Assembly (NCBI RefSeq): GCF_001544555.2
Contig: NZ_FCOK02000004.1
Span: 124,001-188,000 of the forward strand
DNA from: Caballeronia udeis
GTDB lineage: Bacteria; Pseudomonadota; Gammaproteobacteria; Burkholderiales; Burkholderiaceae
Length of the DNA: 64,000 nt
Reading direction: 5' to 3'
This document shows positions 47,883-56,770 of this stretch, in pieces (the stretch's first letter is position 1; every line of letters begins with the position of its first letter). The translations under genes and the position numbers were made by a program. The notes beneath the pieces are model-generated. The model had not been told where the DNA came from, did no database searches, and saw only the letters and a program-made list of their open reading frames with translations.

Positions 47883-48593
47883 ATGCGCCACATCAACGTC
47901 CCCCGTAACAGCAACCCAGACACCGCATCATCCGAAGCAATAAAACCGTCGCGCCGCAGGTTTCTGCAATCCGCGGCGGCAGCGGCGACCGTTTCCGCCG
48001 TGCCGCGAGTTCATGCGCAGCAACCGGCAGCGACATCCGCACCGCCGCCGTCAGCGCCCGTCACTGCTGCGCCGCTCATGCCCGTGAAGCTGACCATCAA
48101 TGGCCATGCTTACGACATGCAGCTTGAAGCACGTACGACCTTGCTCGACGCGTTGCGCGAATACGCGAGCCTCACCGGCACAAAGAAAGGCTGCGACCGC
48201 GGCCAGTGCGGCGCATGCACGGTGATCGCGAACGGCCGGCGCATCAACTCGTGCCTGACGCTCGCCGTCATGCACGAGGGTGAATCGATCGTGACCGTGG
48301 AAGGACTCGCCAACGCGCAGACGCTCAGCCTCAGCCCGATACAAAAGGCTTTCATCGATCACGACGCCTTCCAGTGCGGTTTCTGTACGCCCGGCCAACT
48401 GTGTTCGGCAACCGCGCTGCTAGACGAATTCCGTGCGGGCGACGCCAGCGCCGTGACCGCCGATGTCCGCTACCGTCCGCCCCAACTCTCCGACGATGAA
48501 ATCCGCGAGCGCATGAGCGGCAATATCTGTCGCTGTGGCGCCTATCCGAACATTGTCGCCGCGGTGAAAACCGTCGCGATCAATAAAGCTTAG
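47883..48593 (+). CDS. paoA: Periplasmic aldehyde oxidoreductase FeS subunit
   Basis: 236 aa. Twin-arginine signal (SRRRFLQSAAAAATVSAV, about residues 23-40), so the folded complex is exported to the periplasm. Two [2Fe-2S] clusters: CDRGQCGACTVIANGRRINS, C (plant type) and CGFCTPGQLC...CRCGAYP. Sequence parallels E. coli PaoA closely (IGTKKGCD-like TGTKKGCDRG, ERMSGNICRCGAY). First of four genes: paoA-paoB-paoC-mocA. Confidence 0.93.
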   Translation: MRHINVPRNSNPDTASSEAIKPSRRRFLQSAAAAATVSAVPRVHAQQPAATSAPPPSAPVTAAPLMPVKLTINGHAYDMQLEARTTLLDALREYASLTGTKKGCDRGQCGACTVIANGRRINSCLTLAVMHEGESIVTVEGLANAQTLSLSPIQKAFIDHDAFQCGFCTPGQLCSATALLDEFRAGDASAVTADVRYRPPQLSDDEIRERMSGNICRCGAYPNIVAAVKTVAINKA

Positions 48594-48602
48594 GAGCGCC
48601 GC

Positions 48603-49592
48603 ATGGATGCCATTTCCTACGAACGCGCCACGGACGTGAGCGCGGCGATCAAGGCAGCGCAGCAGCCGGGGGTCGCGTTTATCGGCGGCGGAACGAATCT
48701 GCTCGACCTCATGAAAGGCGGTGTAGCGCGGCCGGTGAAGCTCGTCGACATCACGCATATAGCCGGCTTGAACACGGTGAGCGAACTGCCCGACGGCGGC
48801 CTGCGGATCGGTGCGCTGGTTCGCAACAGCGACGCCGCGAATCACACGTGGATTCGCGAACGTTATCCGCTGCTGTCGCAGGCGTTCCTCGCGGGTGCAT
48901 CGGCGCAGTTGCGCAACATGGCCACCGTCGGTGGCAACCTGATGCAACGCACGCGCTGTTATTACTTCTACGACACCGGCTTTCCCCAATGCAACAAACG
49001 CACCCCCGGAAGCGGCTGCGCAGCAATAGAAGGCAACAGCCGCATCCATGCAATCCTGGGTGCAAGTGCGCAATGCATCGCGACGAATCCATCCGATATG
49101 AATGTCGCGCTCGCAGCACTCGACGCCGTGGTGCACGTGAACGGCCCTCAGGGTGAACGTGCGATTGCGTTCGCGGAGTTTCATCGTTTGGCCGGAGATC
49201 ATCCTGAAGTCGATACCACGCTGCAACCCGGCGAACTGATCACGTCCGTCGATCTGCCGCCCCCGCTCTTTGCGCAGCACTCGCACTACCTGAAGGTGCG
49301 TGACCGCGCGAGTTACGCGTTCGCACTTGTGTCGGTGGCCGCCGCATTGCAGATGGACGGCAACACGGTGAGGACAGCGCGCATCGCGCTGGGAGGCGTC
49401 GCACACAAACCGTGGCGTGCCACGGCGACTGAGCAAGCGCTCAATGGGCAGCCGTTATCACGCGACACGTTGCGTAGCGCAGCGGCGCTTGCGGTTCGCG
49501 ATGCGCGGAGTTATCGCGACAACGGCTTCAAGATCGAACTGGCGCAGCGCGCGATTGTCCGCGCGGTGTCGACTGCCGGAGGTGTGGCATGA
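48603..49592 (+). CDS. paoB: Periplasmic aldehyde oxidoreductase FAD subunit
   Basis: 329 aa, FAD-binding medium subunit. GGTNLLDLMKGG and the FAD loop ATVGGNLMQRTRC are visible. A Cys-rich insertion (TRCYYFYDTGFPQCNKRTPG, then SGC) matches the additional [4Fe-4S] cluster known in E. coli PaoB. Starts 9 bp after paoA and overlaps paoC by 4 bp. Confidence 0.92.
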   Translation: MDAISYERATDVSAAIKAAQQPGVAFIGGGTNLLDLMKGGVARPVKLVDITHIAGLNTVSELPDGGLRIGALVRNSDAANHTWIRERYPLLSQAFLAGASAQLRNMATVGGNLMQRTRCYYFYDTGFPQCNKRTPGSGCAAIEGNSRIHAILGASAQCIATNPSDMNVALAALDAVVHVNGPQGERAIAFAEFHRLAGDHPEVDTTLQPGELITSVDLPPPLFAQHSHYLKVRDRASYAFALVSVAAALQMDGNTVRTARIALGGVAHKPWRATATEQALNGQPLSRDTLRSAAALAVRDARSYRDNGFKIELAQRAIVRAVSTAGGVA

Positions 49593-51817
49593 GTGTTCTT
49601 GGACAACCGCTCGACCGCACCGACGGTCTTCTGAAAGTCACGGGCCAGGCGAAATATTCCGCCGATAACCCGGAAGCCAAGCTCGCGCATGCGGTTCTGG
49701 TGACGAGCACAATCGCTCATGGCAGAGTGGCTTCCATGGATACCGCGCGCATCCAGGCCATGCCCGGCGTGCTGCTCGTGATGAACCATGAAACCGCAAT
49801 GCGCCTGCCTAATGGCGGCAAACCGAATGCGGAGCCACCGGCTGTGCGCGGATTGTCGCTCCTGCAAACCGACGAAGTACGCTACAGCAATGAACCCGTT
49901 GCCGTAGTCGTTGCCGATACGCTGGAACGCGCAACCGATGGCGCCCGCAAGCTCCAGGCATCGATTCGTTACGAAGCCGCGACGCCGAATGCGGACTATC
50001 AGCGCGCGAAGGCCACGGCATATCAGCCGGAAAAGATGATGGGCCGGCCAATCAACACCCAGCGAGGCGATGTGGCCGCCGGACTGCGTCAGGGGCCTAC
50101 CCGCCTCGACGCGGTCTACACCACGCCGAACGAGCACCACAATCCAATGGAGCCGCACGCCACGCTGGCTCGCTGGGATGGCCCCAACCTCACGCTCTAC
50201 GATGCCACCCAAGGCGTCTCCGGCGCACGCAACGCGGTGGCGAAAACGCTCGGCATCCCGGATGCGAACGTGCGCGTGCTCTGCCCGTTTGTCGGCGGCG
50301 GTTTTGGATGCAAGGGCTCGGCCTGGTCGCATGTCGTACTGGCTGCCATGGCCGCGAAGCAGACCGGCCGGCCGGTTCGGCTGGTGCTGGAACGTCCGCA
50401 GATGTTCGGCATGGTCGGCAACCGGCCGTTCACGGATCAGCATATCCAGATCTCGGCCCGCGACGACGGCACGCTCACCGGCATGCGCCATGACGTGATC
50501 TCGACCACATCGACGTTCGAAGACTGGAACGAAAGCTCGGCCATCGTCACGCGCATGCTGTATGCCGTGCCGAACCAGGCGACCACGCACAAGCTGGTGA
50601 AACTCGATGTCGGCACGCCGACGTTCATGCGCGCGCCCGGTGAAACGAGCGGCTCGTTCGCGCTCGAATCCGCGATGGATGAAATGGCCTACCAGTTGAA
50701 CATGGACCCGCTCGCGTTCAGGCTGAAGAACTATGCCGAGATGGAACCACAGGAAAAGAAACCGTGGTCGGAGAAGTCGCTGCGCGAGTGTTATCAGATC
50801 GGCACCGATAAATTCGGCTGGTCGCGGCGCAATCCGAAGCCGCGTTCCATGCGCGACGGCAACATGCTGATCGGTCTCGGCATGGCGACGGCGACGTACC
50901 CTGCAAACCGCAGCGAGGCATCGGCTATTGCGCGCATCTTCCCGGACGGCACGGCGATGGCCGCATCGGGCACGCAGGATCTCGGCACCGGCACCTATAC
51001 CGTGATGACGCAAGTCGCCGCCGATGCGCTCGGCTTTCCGGTGGACAAGGTCGACTTCGCACTCGGCGATTCGTCGTTGCCGCATGCACCGGTGTCGGGC
51101 GGTTCGCAGTCGGTGGCGAGCGTCTCGCCCGCGGTGCGCGAGGCGGCGGCGCAGGCGCGCGCCAAGTTGATCGCAATGGCGATAGCCGATCCAGGATCGC
51201 CGCTAAGCGGGGGTTCCATGGACGATGTCACCGTCGATAACGGCTGGGTCATCAGCCGCGCCGATCCATCGAAGCGCGATCCGGCTGCCGCGGTGATCGC
51301 ACGCAATGGCGGCAAGCCGATCGAAGCCATGGCGACCACGAAGCCCGGCGACGAGAAACAGCAGTTCGCGTTTCACTCGTTCGGCGCGGTGTTCACGGAG
51401 GTTCACGTCGATGCCGACCTGGGCACGATCCGCGTCCCGCGCATTGTGGCGGTGTATGACGTCGGCAGCCTGCTCAACGAAAAGACCGCGCATAGCCAGT
51501 TGATGGGCGGTTTGGTCTGGGGCATAGGCTCGGCGCTGACCGAGAAGAGCGAACTTGATACGCGGTATGGCCGGTACATCAACGCCAACCTTGCCGAATA
51601 TCACGTGCCGGTGAACGCCGATATCGGTCTGCTCGACATCACCTTGCTGGGCAAACCCGATCCGCATATCAATCCGCTCGGCGCGCGGGGCATTGGCGAA
51701 ATCGGCATTACGGGGGTGGCGGGATCGATCGGGAACGCCGTGTATCACGCGACCGGCGTGCGCGTGCGCGATTTGCCGATCACACTCGACAAGGTCATGC
51801 CGAAAACAACGGTCTGA
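49589..51817 (+). CDS. paoC: Periplasmic aldehyde oxidoreductase molybdenum subunit
   Basis: 742 aa, close to the usual ~730. Molybdenum cofactor and active-site blocks: HNPMEPHATLARW, GGGFGCKG, MRAPGETSGSFALESAMDEM, GTQDLGTGTYTV and the C-terminal catalytic Glu in ARGIGEIGITGVA. In E. coli this complex oxidises aromatic aldehydes with a cytosine-dinucleotide molybdenum cofactor and detoxifies the periplasm. No own signal: it would be co-exported by the PaoA Tat peptide. Confidence 0.93.
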   Translation: MSVLGQPLDRTDGLLKVTGQAKYSADNPEAKLAHAVLVTSTIAHGRVASMDTARIQAMPGVLLVMNHETAMRLPNGGKPNAEPPAVRGLSLLQTDEVRYSNEPVAVVVADTLERATDGARKLQASIRYEAATPNADYQRAKATAYQPEKMMGRPINTQRGDVAAGLRQGPTRLDAVYTTPNEHHNPMEPHATLARWDGPNLTLYDATQGVSGARNAVAKTLGIPDANVRVLCPFVGGGFGCKGSAWSHVVLAAMAAKQTGRPVRLVLERPQMFGMVGNRPFTDQHIQISARDDGTLTGMRHDVISTTSTFEDWNESSAIVTRMLYAVPNQATTHKLVKLDVGTPTFMRAPGETSGSFALESAMDEMAYQLNMDPLAFRLKNYAEMEPQEKKPWSEKSLRECYQIGTDKFGWSRRNPKPRSMRDGNMLIGLGMATATYPANRSEASAIARIFPDGTAMAASGTQDLGTGTYTVMTQVAADALGFPVDKVDFALGDSSLPHAPVSGGSQSVASVSPAVREAAAQARAKLIAMAIADPGSPLSGGSMDDVTVDNGWVISRADPSKRDPAAAVIARNGGKPIEAMATTKPGDEKQQFAFHSFGAVFTEVHVDADLGTIRVPRIVAVYDVGSLLNEKTAHSQLMGGLVWGIGSALTEKSELDTRYGRYINANLAEYHVPVNADIGLLDITLLGKPDPHINPLGARGIGEIGITGVAGSIGNAVYHATGVRVRDLPITLDKVMPKTTV

Positions 51818-51829
51818 CGTTTTGCCGGG

Positions 51830-51848
51830 AAAACCGCGCGGTTTTTTT
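51830..51848 (+). terminator. Terminator between paoC and mocA
   Basis: AAAACC-GCGC-GGTTTT (51830-51845) followed by further T residues (seven-T run in all), 13 bp after the paoC stop. A compact rho-independent terminator; mocA 75 bp further on would then depend on read-through or its own promoter. Confidence 0.7.
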
Positions 51849-51920
51849 GGAGGCTTGCGACACATCCTGGGGCTTGTCAAAATCGACCCTTCTTACCTTC
51901 TTACTATCAGGAAGCCGGCC

Positions 51921-52508
51921 ATGAGTTATTCATCGAGTGCGACCGGCATTCTGCTTGCAGCCGGCTACGGTTCCCGCTTCGATCCAAGCGGTCTTCATAA
52001 CAAACTCCTGGCCACGCTTCCAGACGGTACGCCGGTCGTGTTTCAGTCTGCCCGGCGCTTGCTGTCGGCGGTGTCGCGGGTGGTCGCCGTGGTGCGCCCG
52101 GGGTCGGAGAAGCTGGCGGAAGTGTTGAACGAAGCGGGCTGCGACGTGATGTTTTCCATCGATGCCGAACGCGGCATGGGCGCTACGCTTGCCGCCGCGG
52201 TGCGTGCAACGCAAGACGCGGAAGGTTGGCTCGTGACGCTTGGCGATATGCCGTGGATCGAGCCGGAGACGGTCGAAGCGGTGGCGCGATCGCTGGACGC
52301 GGGAGCGTCGATTGTTGCGCCGTTTTATCGCGGGCAAAGGGGGCATCCGGCGGGGTTTGGCGCCATGCATCTGGAAGCGCTCAGCGCGCTTGACGGCGAT
52401 GCCGGCGCGCGGGCGCTGTTTATGTCGCAGGCGGTGGAACGCATCAATGTTGAAGACGCGAACATTTTGCGGGACGTGGATTTGCCGGCGGACCTGGGGT
52501 TGCATTGA
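51921..52508 (+). CDS. mocA: Molybdenum cofactor cytidylyltransferase-like protein
   Basis: 195 aa NTP-transferase fold. Opening ATGILLAAGYGSRFDPSG is the nucleotidyltransferase LAAGxSxRxG motif with a longer loop (SRFDPSGLHNK), then LVTLGDMPWIEPETV and APFYRGQRGHPAGFG. MocA-type proteins add CMP to molybdopterin; its place after paoABC suggests supply of the cytosine dinucleotide cofactor to PaoC. Confidence 0.88.
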   Translation: MSYSSSATGILLAAGYGSRFDPSGLHNKLLATLPDGTPVVFQSARRLLSAVSRVVAVVRPGSEKLAEVLNEAGCDVMFSIDAERGMGATLAAAVRATQDAEGWLVTLGDMPWIEPETVEAVARSLDAGASIVAPFYRGQRGHPAGFGAMHLEALSALDGDAGARALFMSQAVERINVEDANILRDVDLPADLGLH

Positions 52509-52617
52509 GATGTTGAAGCGATCGGCGATCGTCGCAAAGAACTCGCGCTCGGCGATTATCCCGACCTGACGCTCGCGGCATGTAAGGCCGCTCGTGCGAC
52601 GCGCGTCGAAATCAGCA
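52509..52617 (+). pseudogene. Fragment of a P4-type integrase N-terminal domain
   Basis: In the frame through 52518, translation gives GDRRKELALGDYPDLTLAAC followed by KAARA, which matches the LGDYPxLSLAxARxxA core of the DUF4102 arm-binding domain of tyrosine integrases. No start, no catalytic domain; truncated at about 36 codons. It marks an old integration next to the relE/phd toxin-antitoxin pair. Confidence 0.6.
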
Positions 52618-52639
52618 ATGGTGCTGGTCGGCTACGGTC

Positions 52640-52924
52640 CTACTGCCGTTCTTCCGCTGCGTCGTACACGTCGCCGCCGTCGCGCTTGCCAACCGCGATA
52701 ACGACAACCGTCACAATCTCGTCGTGTACCTGATAGACAAGCCTGTATCCTCGGGTACGAAGCTTGATCTTGTAGCAGTCCTTCATTCCGTACAACCGTG
52801 AAGCCGGCACTTTCGGGTTCTCGAGCCTCTCATCCAGTTTCTTAGCGAACTGCCGTCGCGTCTCGGCGTCAAGTTTTCGCCATTCCTTCTCCGCGTTGAG
52901 TTTGAACCTCAGCTTGTATGTCAT
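52640..52924 (-). CDS. RelE/ParE-family toxin
   Basis: 94 aa. RelE-type pattern: YKLRFKLNAEKEWRKLDAET near the N-terminus, PKVPASRLYGMKDCYKIKLR, then GYRLVYQVHDEIVTVVVIAVGKR, the typical strand-strand ending. Probably a ribosome-dependent mRNA endonuclease. Start codon overlaps the antitoxin stop by 4 bp. Confidence 0.92.
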   Translation of the reverse strand: MTYKLRFKLNAEKEWRKLDAETRRQFAKKLDERLENPKVPASRLYGMKDCYKIKLRTRGYRLVYQVHDEIVTVVVIAVGKRDGGDVYDAAEERQ

Positions 52925-53163
52925 TTATGGATGTCGACCTCAACCATCGGTTCATCCTGCCTGGCTCGGACAATGTCGGCCAATTCATAGTCTTCCAACC
53001 GATCGAGCAGCGCTTCGTAATGATCTGCCGGCAGCAGGTACGCCACCGGCTTGTTGCGATTGAGGATGGCGACCGCGCCGCCGTCCGCGCTTTCGATAAC
53101 CGCGCTCGGGTTGAGCTTCAGCTCCGAAATTCCCACAGATTGGGTAGCATGAATAGCTTCCAT
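52921..53163 (-). CDS. Phd/YefM-family antitoxin
   Basis: 80 aa from ATG 53163. N-terminal DNA-binding part (QSVGISELKLNPSAVIESAD), then AVAILNRNKPVAYLLPADHY, the Phd/YefM signature, and an acidic C-terminus that would wrap the toxin. Precedes the toxin gene (antitoxin first). Autoregulation expected from the family. Confidence 0.9.
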   Translation of the reverse strand: MEAIHATQSVGISELKLNPSAVIESADGGAVAILNRNKPVAYLLPADHYEALLDRLEDYELADIVRARQDEPMVEVDIHK

Positions 53164-53429
53164 GACGCTCTTCTCCAACGAAATGGCCTTCAACAAGACC
53201 TGATAATAGCTCTTTTCACAGGTCACTGCAAAGCCGCGCTATCAATACTGCCGCCGGAGCCCGTCCTCCCCGCCCTCCGATAGCTGTCCAAACGGCTAAC
53301 AAGTAACTCACCGAAACATTTTGAGACCCAACTGAAACAACACGTAACCTGAGTCAACTTTCCTGAAAGCTTGGCGTTAACCCGTGGATAGCGCCAATCC
53401 TGGCGACGCTTTTCAAGGCAACCGACTCC

Positions 53430-53927
53430 ATGGCAGCCCTTCCGTTTTCAGCACTTCAGCAACGTCGACAAAAACAAGGCCATGCGGCACTCGTTCCGAG
53501 ATCCGCCGGGCAACTCAAGGCGGAGCACGATCGCATCGTCGGCCGGGCGCAGTTTTTCCTCTACGCAACCATCGCTCTGGCTATTGCGGGCGTGATTGCC
53601 GTCGCCATGCTGCCGTTCTCGCCCATTCCGAGCGACTTCAGTTTCGGCGCCCAGGAAGTGGTCGGCGTAGCCGTGTTCGCGGCTTGCCTGTTCCTGCTGC
53701 AGGAGCGCACGGAACTCACGCTGCGGCTCTACAACTACGAACCCGTCGAACAAACCACGCAGGGCGAGCTGCGCGCGCTGCTGCATCGCGTACCGGAAGG
53801 CATCTCGTACCAGAACGCCCTCGCCGCCGACAACCGGACGTTCGTGACCGTGGAAGCCGAAGAAATTCGCCGTCGCGCCGATGCCTTCAAACCGCAAACC
53901 GAAGGTCTGGAAGCAGCAGAAAGCTAA
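53430..53927 (+). CDS. Hypothetical membrane protein
   Basis: 165 aa. A basic N-terminus of ~38 residues, two hydrophobic segments (about 41-60, FFLYATIALAIAGVIAVAML, and 72-92, VVGVAVFAACLFLLQ) and a C-terminal cytosolic part with GELRALLHRVPEG. Not recognised. A strong hairpin follows the gene. High GC3 and lack of a good Shine-Dalgarno noted. Confidence 0.75.
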   Translation: MAALPFSALQQRRQKQGHAALVPRSAGQLKAEHDRIVGRAQFFLYATIALAIAGVIAVAMLPFSPIPSDFSFGAQEVVGVAVFAACLFLLQERTELTLRLYNYEPVEQTTQGELRALLHRVPEGISYQNALAADNRTFVTVEAEEIRRRADAFKPQTEGLEAAES

Positions 53928-54012
53928 TAGTCCAACGGTTGATCCACCGCCAGACCTGGCGAAAGACACCGCAAAAGTCGTCGTCTCCGCCAGGGTGAAA
54001 CTCCGGGCGTAA

Positions 54013-54062
54013 AAAAATGAAAGCCGCCGTCCTGCATTCGCGGGCCGGCGGCTTTCATTTTT
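54013..54062. terminator. Strong 17-bp hairpin terminator
   Basis: Perfect arms AAAAATGAAAGCCGCCG (54013-54029) and its complement (54046-54062) around a 16-base loop, with A-run before and T-run after, functional in both directions. Confidence 0.8.
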
Positions 54063-54421
54063 GCGCGGGTGTGCGGAGTCTGTTTCTTGCCAAATGGCTT
54101 CCCGCCCGCGAAACGCACCCTCGCCGTTCGCCTCTGTTGACCCACGGAGCGACACCGCATCAAGTGCGAGCCTGCACCCGTCGGGCTGCGAAAGTTGGTC
54201 GTGCAGGTAGCTTGAGGACCCACCGCGCATGAACGCGGCACTCCTTTAATTGTCACTGGACGGTGCAGTGCAGACGGTTGCGCAAACCGTTACCCGCGTG
54301 GCGCTCGGCCACATTCATGTGCACGGGCAGCCTGTGCCGCCTGCCTTCCAGCCCGCTTGCGCCTATGCTGGAGAACACGACATAGACAAACTGTCGACGA
54401 TGGACCAGACGGAGGCCACTC

Positions 54422-54601
54422 ATGAACCCCATGAACATCCTGCAGCCCGCACGATACGACCTGCAGTCCAACCCGATTCCAGACCCGCTCGCCGATCCGA
54501 ACCGTGACCCCGAGGCCGACCCGCTGTCGCCGCCATCGCCGGGGCACCGGCCGGAGGAGCCGCAGCATCCCGATGCGCCGCCGGACGGGCATCCGGTTTA
54601 G
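54422..54601 (+). CDS. Small Pro/Asp-rich protein
   Basis: 59 aa, too short for routine calling. Good ribosome site (GGAGG seven bases before ATG). Sequence opens MNPMNILQPARYDLQSNPIP and continues with Asp-Pro repeats (DPLADPNRDPEADPLSPPSP), ending in a Pro/His-rich tail. Probably unstructured. Convergent with the MFS gene. Similar Pro-rich small proteins are common in Burkholderia (recollection). Confidence 0.6.
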   Translation: MNPMNILQPARYDLQSNPIPDPLADPNRDPEADPLSPPSPGHRPEEPQHPDAPPDGHPV

Positions 54602-54622
54602 ATCAGGGTTCAGCAACCCATG

Positions 54623-55918
54623 TCATGGCGCGGTTTCCGGTCGTTCGTCGACAACGACGATCGTGGTAACCGCGCGGCTCTGAGCAACGGGCTCCGCGGC
54701 AGGATCGGAGAAAATCTTCGCGCCGCGCTGATAGTTGAAAATGAACAGCACGACCGATGCGGTGGACGCCAGCATCACGCAGAACACGAACACCGCGCGA
54801 TAACCCCAGGTCGCGGCCACAAAGCCCGACGCCACCCCCGCCAGCACGGAGCCCGTGCGCATGGTGTTAAAAAACAGGGTGGTCGCGCGGGCCAGCGCGC
54901 CGGGCATCAGTTCCTGAAAGTACGACATGCCGAGACATGACGTCACCGCGACAACGACAGCGTTCAGGATTTGCAGCGGCACGAGCACCCAAAGGTTCGG
55001 TGCGAGCGCGATCCCCGCGAAATACACAATGTGCGATAACGACGCAAACGCGATCATGTTCGCCTTGTTGATGCGCCTCGACGCGCCGCCGAGCAGGAGC
55101 ATCATCGGAATCTCGGCAAACGCGCCGAGACCGACCATCTGTGCGACGTGTGCGGTCGTGCCGTGCAACTGATCGACGATCAGCACCGGCAGCATGATGG
55201 TCGCGATCGCCGAGCCCATGCCAATCAGCGTAAAACTCACCAGCGCCGCATAGACGTGTGCATTTTTGGCTTGCGGCGGGATCTCGCTGGAGGTCTTGTC
55301 GGCGGCTTCGTAGGTGTCATAGGTCTTGGGCTCGCGCATGCACAGCACGATCAATCCAGCCGCCGCGAACGCACCCGCCGCCGACAGGAACAGCCCGTTG
55401 AAACCCGACACCCCCAGCACGATCGCACCCACCGCCGGACCGAACACCCATGCGCAGGACAGCGTGGTGCGCAAGGTGGCCATCGGCAGTTCGGTATGTT
55501 CGATGCCCTCTGCGTGCAGCCGTGCTTTGCCGAACGTGAAAAGCTGCGGGAACACCGCCGCGCCGATGCTCAGGAATACGCAGCCGAAGATCGTCAGCAA
55601 CACGTAGTTGCGGGTGACGCACAGCAATGCATAACCGAGCGCAGATCCCGCAATGGACAGCAACACGATACGTTTTTTATCGCTCCGGCGATCGGCGATA
55701 CGCCCCAGATATGTACTCACGATCACGCTGCTCACCGCTGTCAGCGTCATGAAGATGCCGAGCCGGACCGGCGTCATGTGCGCCTCGGTCGCGCCGAACA
55801 GCGACGTGTACGGCACCGCGAATGAGGAAGCGATGCCCGACAGGAACATCGCGAGGGAAATGCCGGGATAACCGGGAAGACGGATAAGCGCGAGAAAAGT
55901 CTTGAAAACGGCGTTCAT
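54623..55918 (-). CDS. MFS transporter, sugar-efflux (SetA/SetB) type
   Basis: 431 aa with about 12 membrane segments. The loop-2 motif GRIADRRSDKKRIV is typical of the major facilitator superfamily, and the N-terminal FLSGIASSFAVPYTSLFG with the middle Lys/Glu-rich loop resembles the Set sugar efflux subfamily. Substrate unknown; no neighbouring regulator. Confidence 0.9.
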   Translation of the reverse strand: MNAVFKTFLALIRLPGYPGISLAMFLSGIASSFAVPYTSLFGATEAHMTPVRLGIFMTLTAVSSVIVSTYLGRIADRRSDKKRIVLLSIAGSALGYALLCVTRNYVLLTIFGCVFLSIGAAVFPQLFTFGKARLHAEGIEHTELPMATLRTTLSCAWVFGPAVGAIVLGVSGFNGLFLSAAGAFAAAGLIVLCMREPKTYDTYEAADKTSSEIPPQAKNAHVYAALVSFTLIGMGSAIATIMLPVLIVDQLHGTTAHVAQMVGLGAFAEIPMMLLLGGASRRINKANMIAFASLSHIVYFAGIALAPNLWVLVPLQILNAVVVAVTSCLGMSYFQELMPGALARATTLFFNTMRTGSVLAGVASGFVAATWGYRAVFVFCVMLASTASVVLFIFNYQRGAKIFSDPAAEPVAQSRAVTTIVVVDERPETAP

Positions 55919-56388
55919 TGAAATTCACGTTGGCGGCGAAGGTCCGTCGCGTGACGGTCCGTTTGAGCGAGAGAAACGACGTTCAGCGGGCACTTAAACA
56001 CGCGCTCACGTTTTTTTCAATAACGTTTTCCTTTGATTTCAGACTGGCGAAACCTGCTCGCGGATAAACGCAACGCTATTCGGCGATCAGCGTGGAAACC
56101 GGACATGCAATCGTGCGTGCATTCGTCCGAGTCGCCAGCGCGTCCTGATCATCGGCGGGGGTGGAGGCAAATACCAGGGCGGAGCATCGACACCGTCACG
56201 CATCACCGGGAACGAGACAAAACCTGAGGAAGACCGCGAAAACGCAAGTCCAGTCGCACTCGCCATGCGTTCACGTTCAGATTGTGTTACCGCATTAATA
56301 GCCCTCACAAAGGCTACAACCCAAGGTAAAAGCCCATACAAGGATTCTCAAATCCTAAATTCAACAGCATTGCCGTTAAACTACTATA
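55919..56388. other. Intergenic region upstream of hipB
   Basis: About 470 bp. The distal part (56000-56250) shows no credible gene. The last 60 bp hold the hip operator and a TATAAT box (separate entries). Confidence 0.5.
56341..56356. promoter_or_regulatory. Inverted repeat, candidate HipB operator
   Basis: AGGATT-CTCA-AATCCT is a perfect 6-bp dyad about 42 bp before the probable start of hipB. HipB-like repressors bind short dyads before their own operon. Confidence 0.6.
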
Positions 56389-56390
56389 AT
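56361..56390 (+). promoter_or_regulatory. Predicted hipBA promoter with consensus -10 box
   Basis: TATAAT at 56385-56390 with TTCAAC around 56360-56365 as a weak -35 box. Transcription would begin about 56397, next to the ATG at 56398, so the message may be leaderless. Confidence 0.55.
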
Positions 56391-56397
56391 GGCCCAT

Positions 56398-56766
56398 ATG
56401 GAGCCTATTAAACCCTTTAAAAGCCCTTCTGAAGGCCGTAAAGCTGGTAAACCGCTTCCTATCCCGGTACAACGGACACTCACGAAGCTTGGCGAAGACC
56501 TCAACCGTGCGCGCCGCCGCAGAGGGCTGACGCAGCAGGCGCTCGCCGGACGCATCGGGGCGGGGCTCAATACCGTCAAGCGGATGGAGAACGGCGATCC
56601 ACACGTGCAGTTGCACTTCCTCGTGAGAGCGCTCCATTTCTTTGGAGAGCTGCAGCGGCTCAATGATCTTCTCGACAGCGGCCAGGACGATATCGGCCTC
56701 GCATTGATGGACGAAAAGCTGCCGCAGCGAGTGCGAACCGCGAAGAAAACCACCAAAGCGTTCTAA
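56398..56766 (+). CDS. hipB: HipB-like antitoxin (XRE family)
   Basis: 122 aa from ATG 56398. An ATG at 56389 is in frame, but it overlaps the -10 box. HTH segment LGEDLNRARRRRGLTQQALA followed by GRIGAGLNTVKRMENGDPHV fits an XRE fold. Forms an operon with hipA, 4 bp apart. Longer N-terminus (~30 aa, basic) than E. coli HipB. Confidence 0.88.
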   Translation: MEPIKPFKSPSEGRKAGKPLPIPVQRTLTKLGEDLNRARRRRGLTQQALAGRIGAGLNTVKRMENGDPHVQLHFLVRALHFFGELQRLNDLLDSGQDDIGLALMDEKLPQRVRTAKKTTKAF

Positions 56767-56770
56767 CGGC

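Noticed and set aside
47664-47891. 75-codon minus-strand frame with Cys-rich, protein-like composition
   Set aside because: Begins with GTG, has no ribosome site, and overlaps the start of paoA on the opposite strand. It may be a gene remnant, but the sequence alone does not support a gene.
56140-56410. Long plus-strand open frame with a Gly-rich start, reaching into hipB
   Set aside because: No acceptable start codon or ribosome site, and its end overlaps the hip promoter. Possibly a fragment of phage origin, but no family is recognisable.
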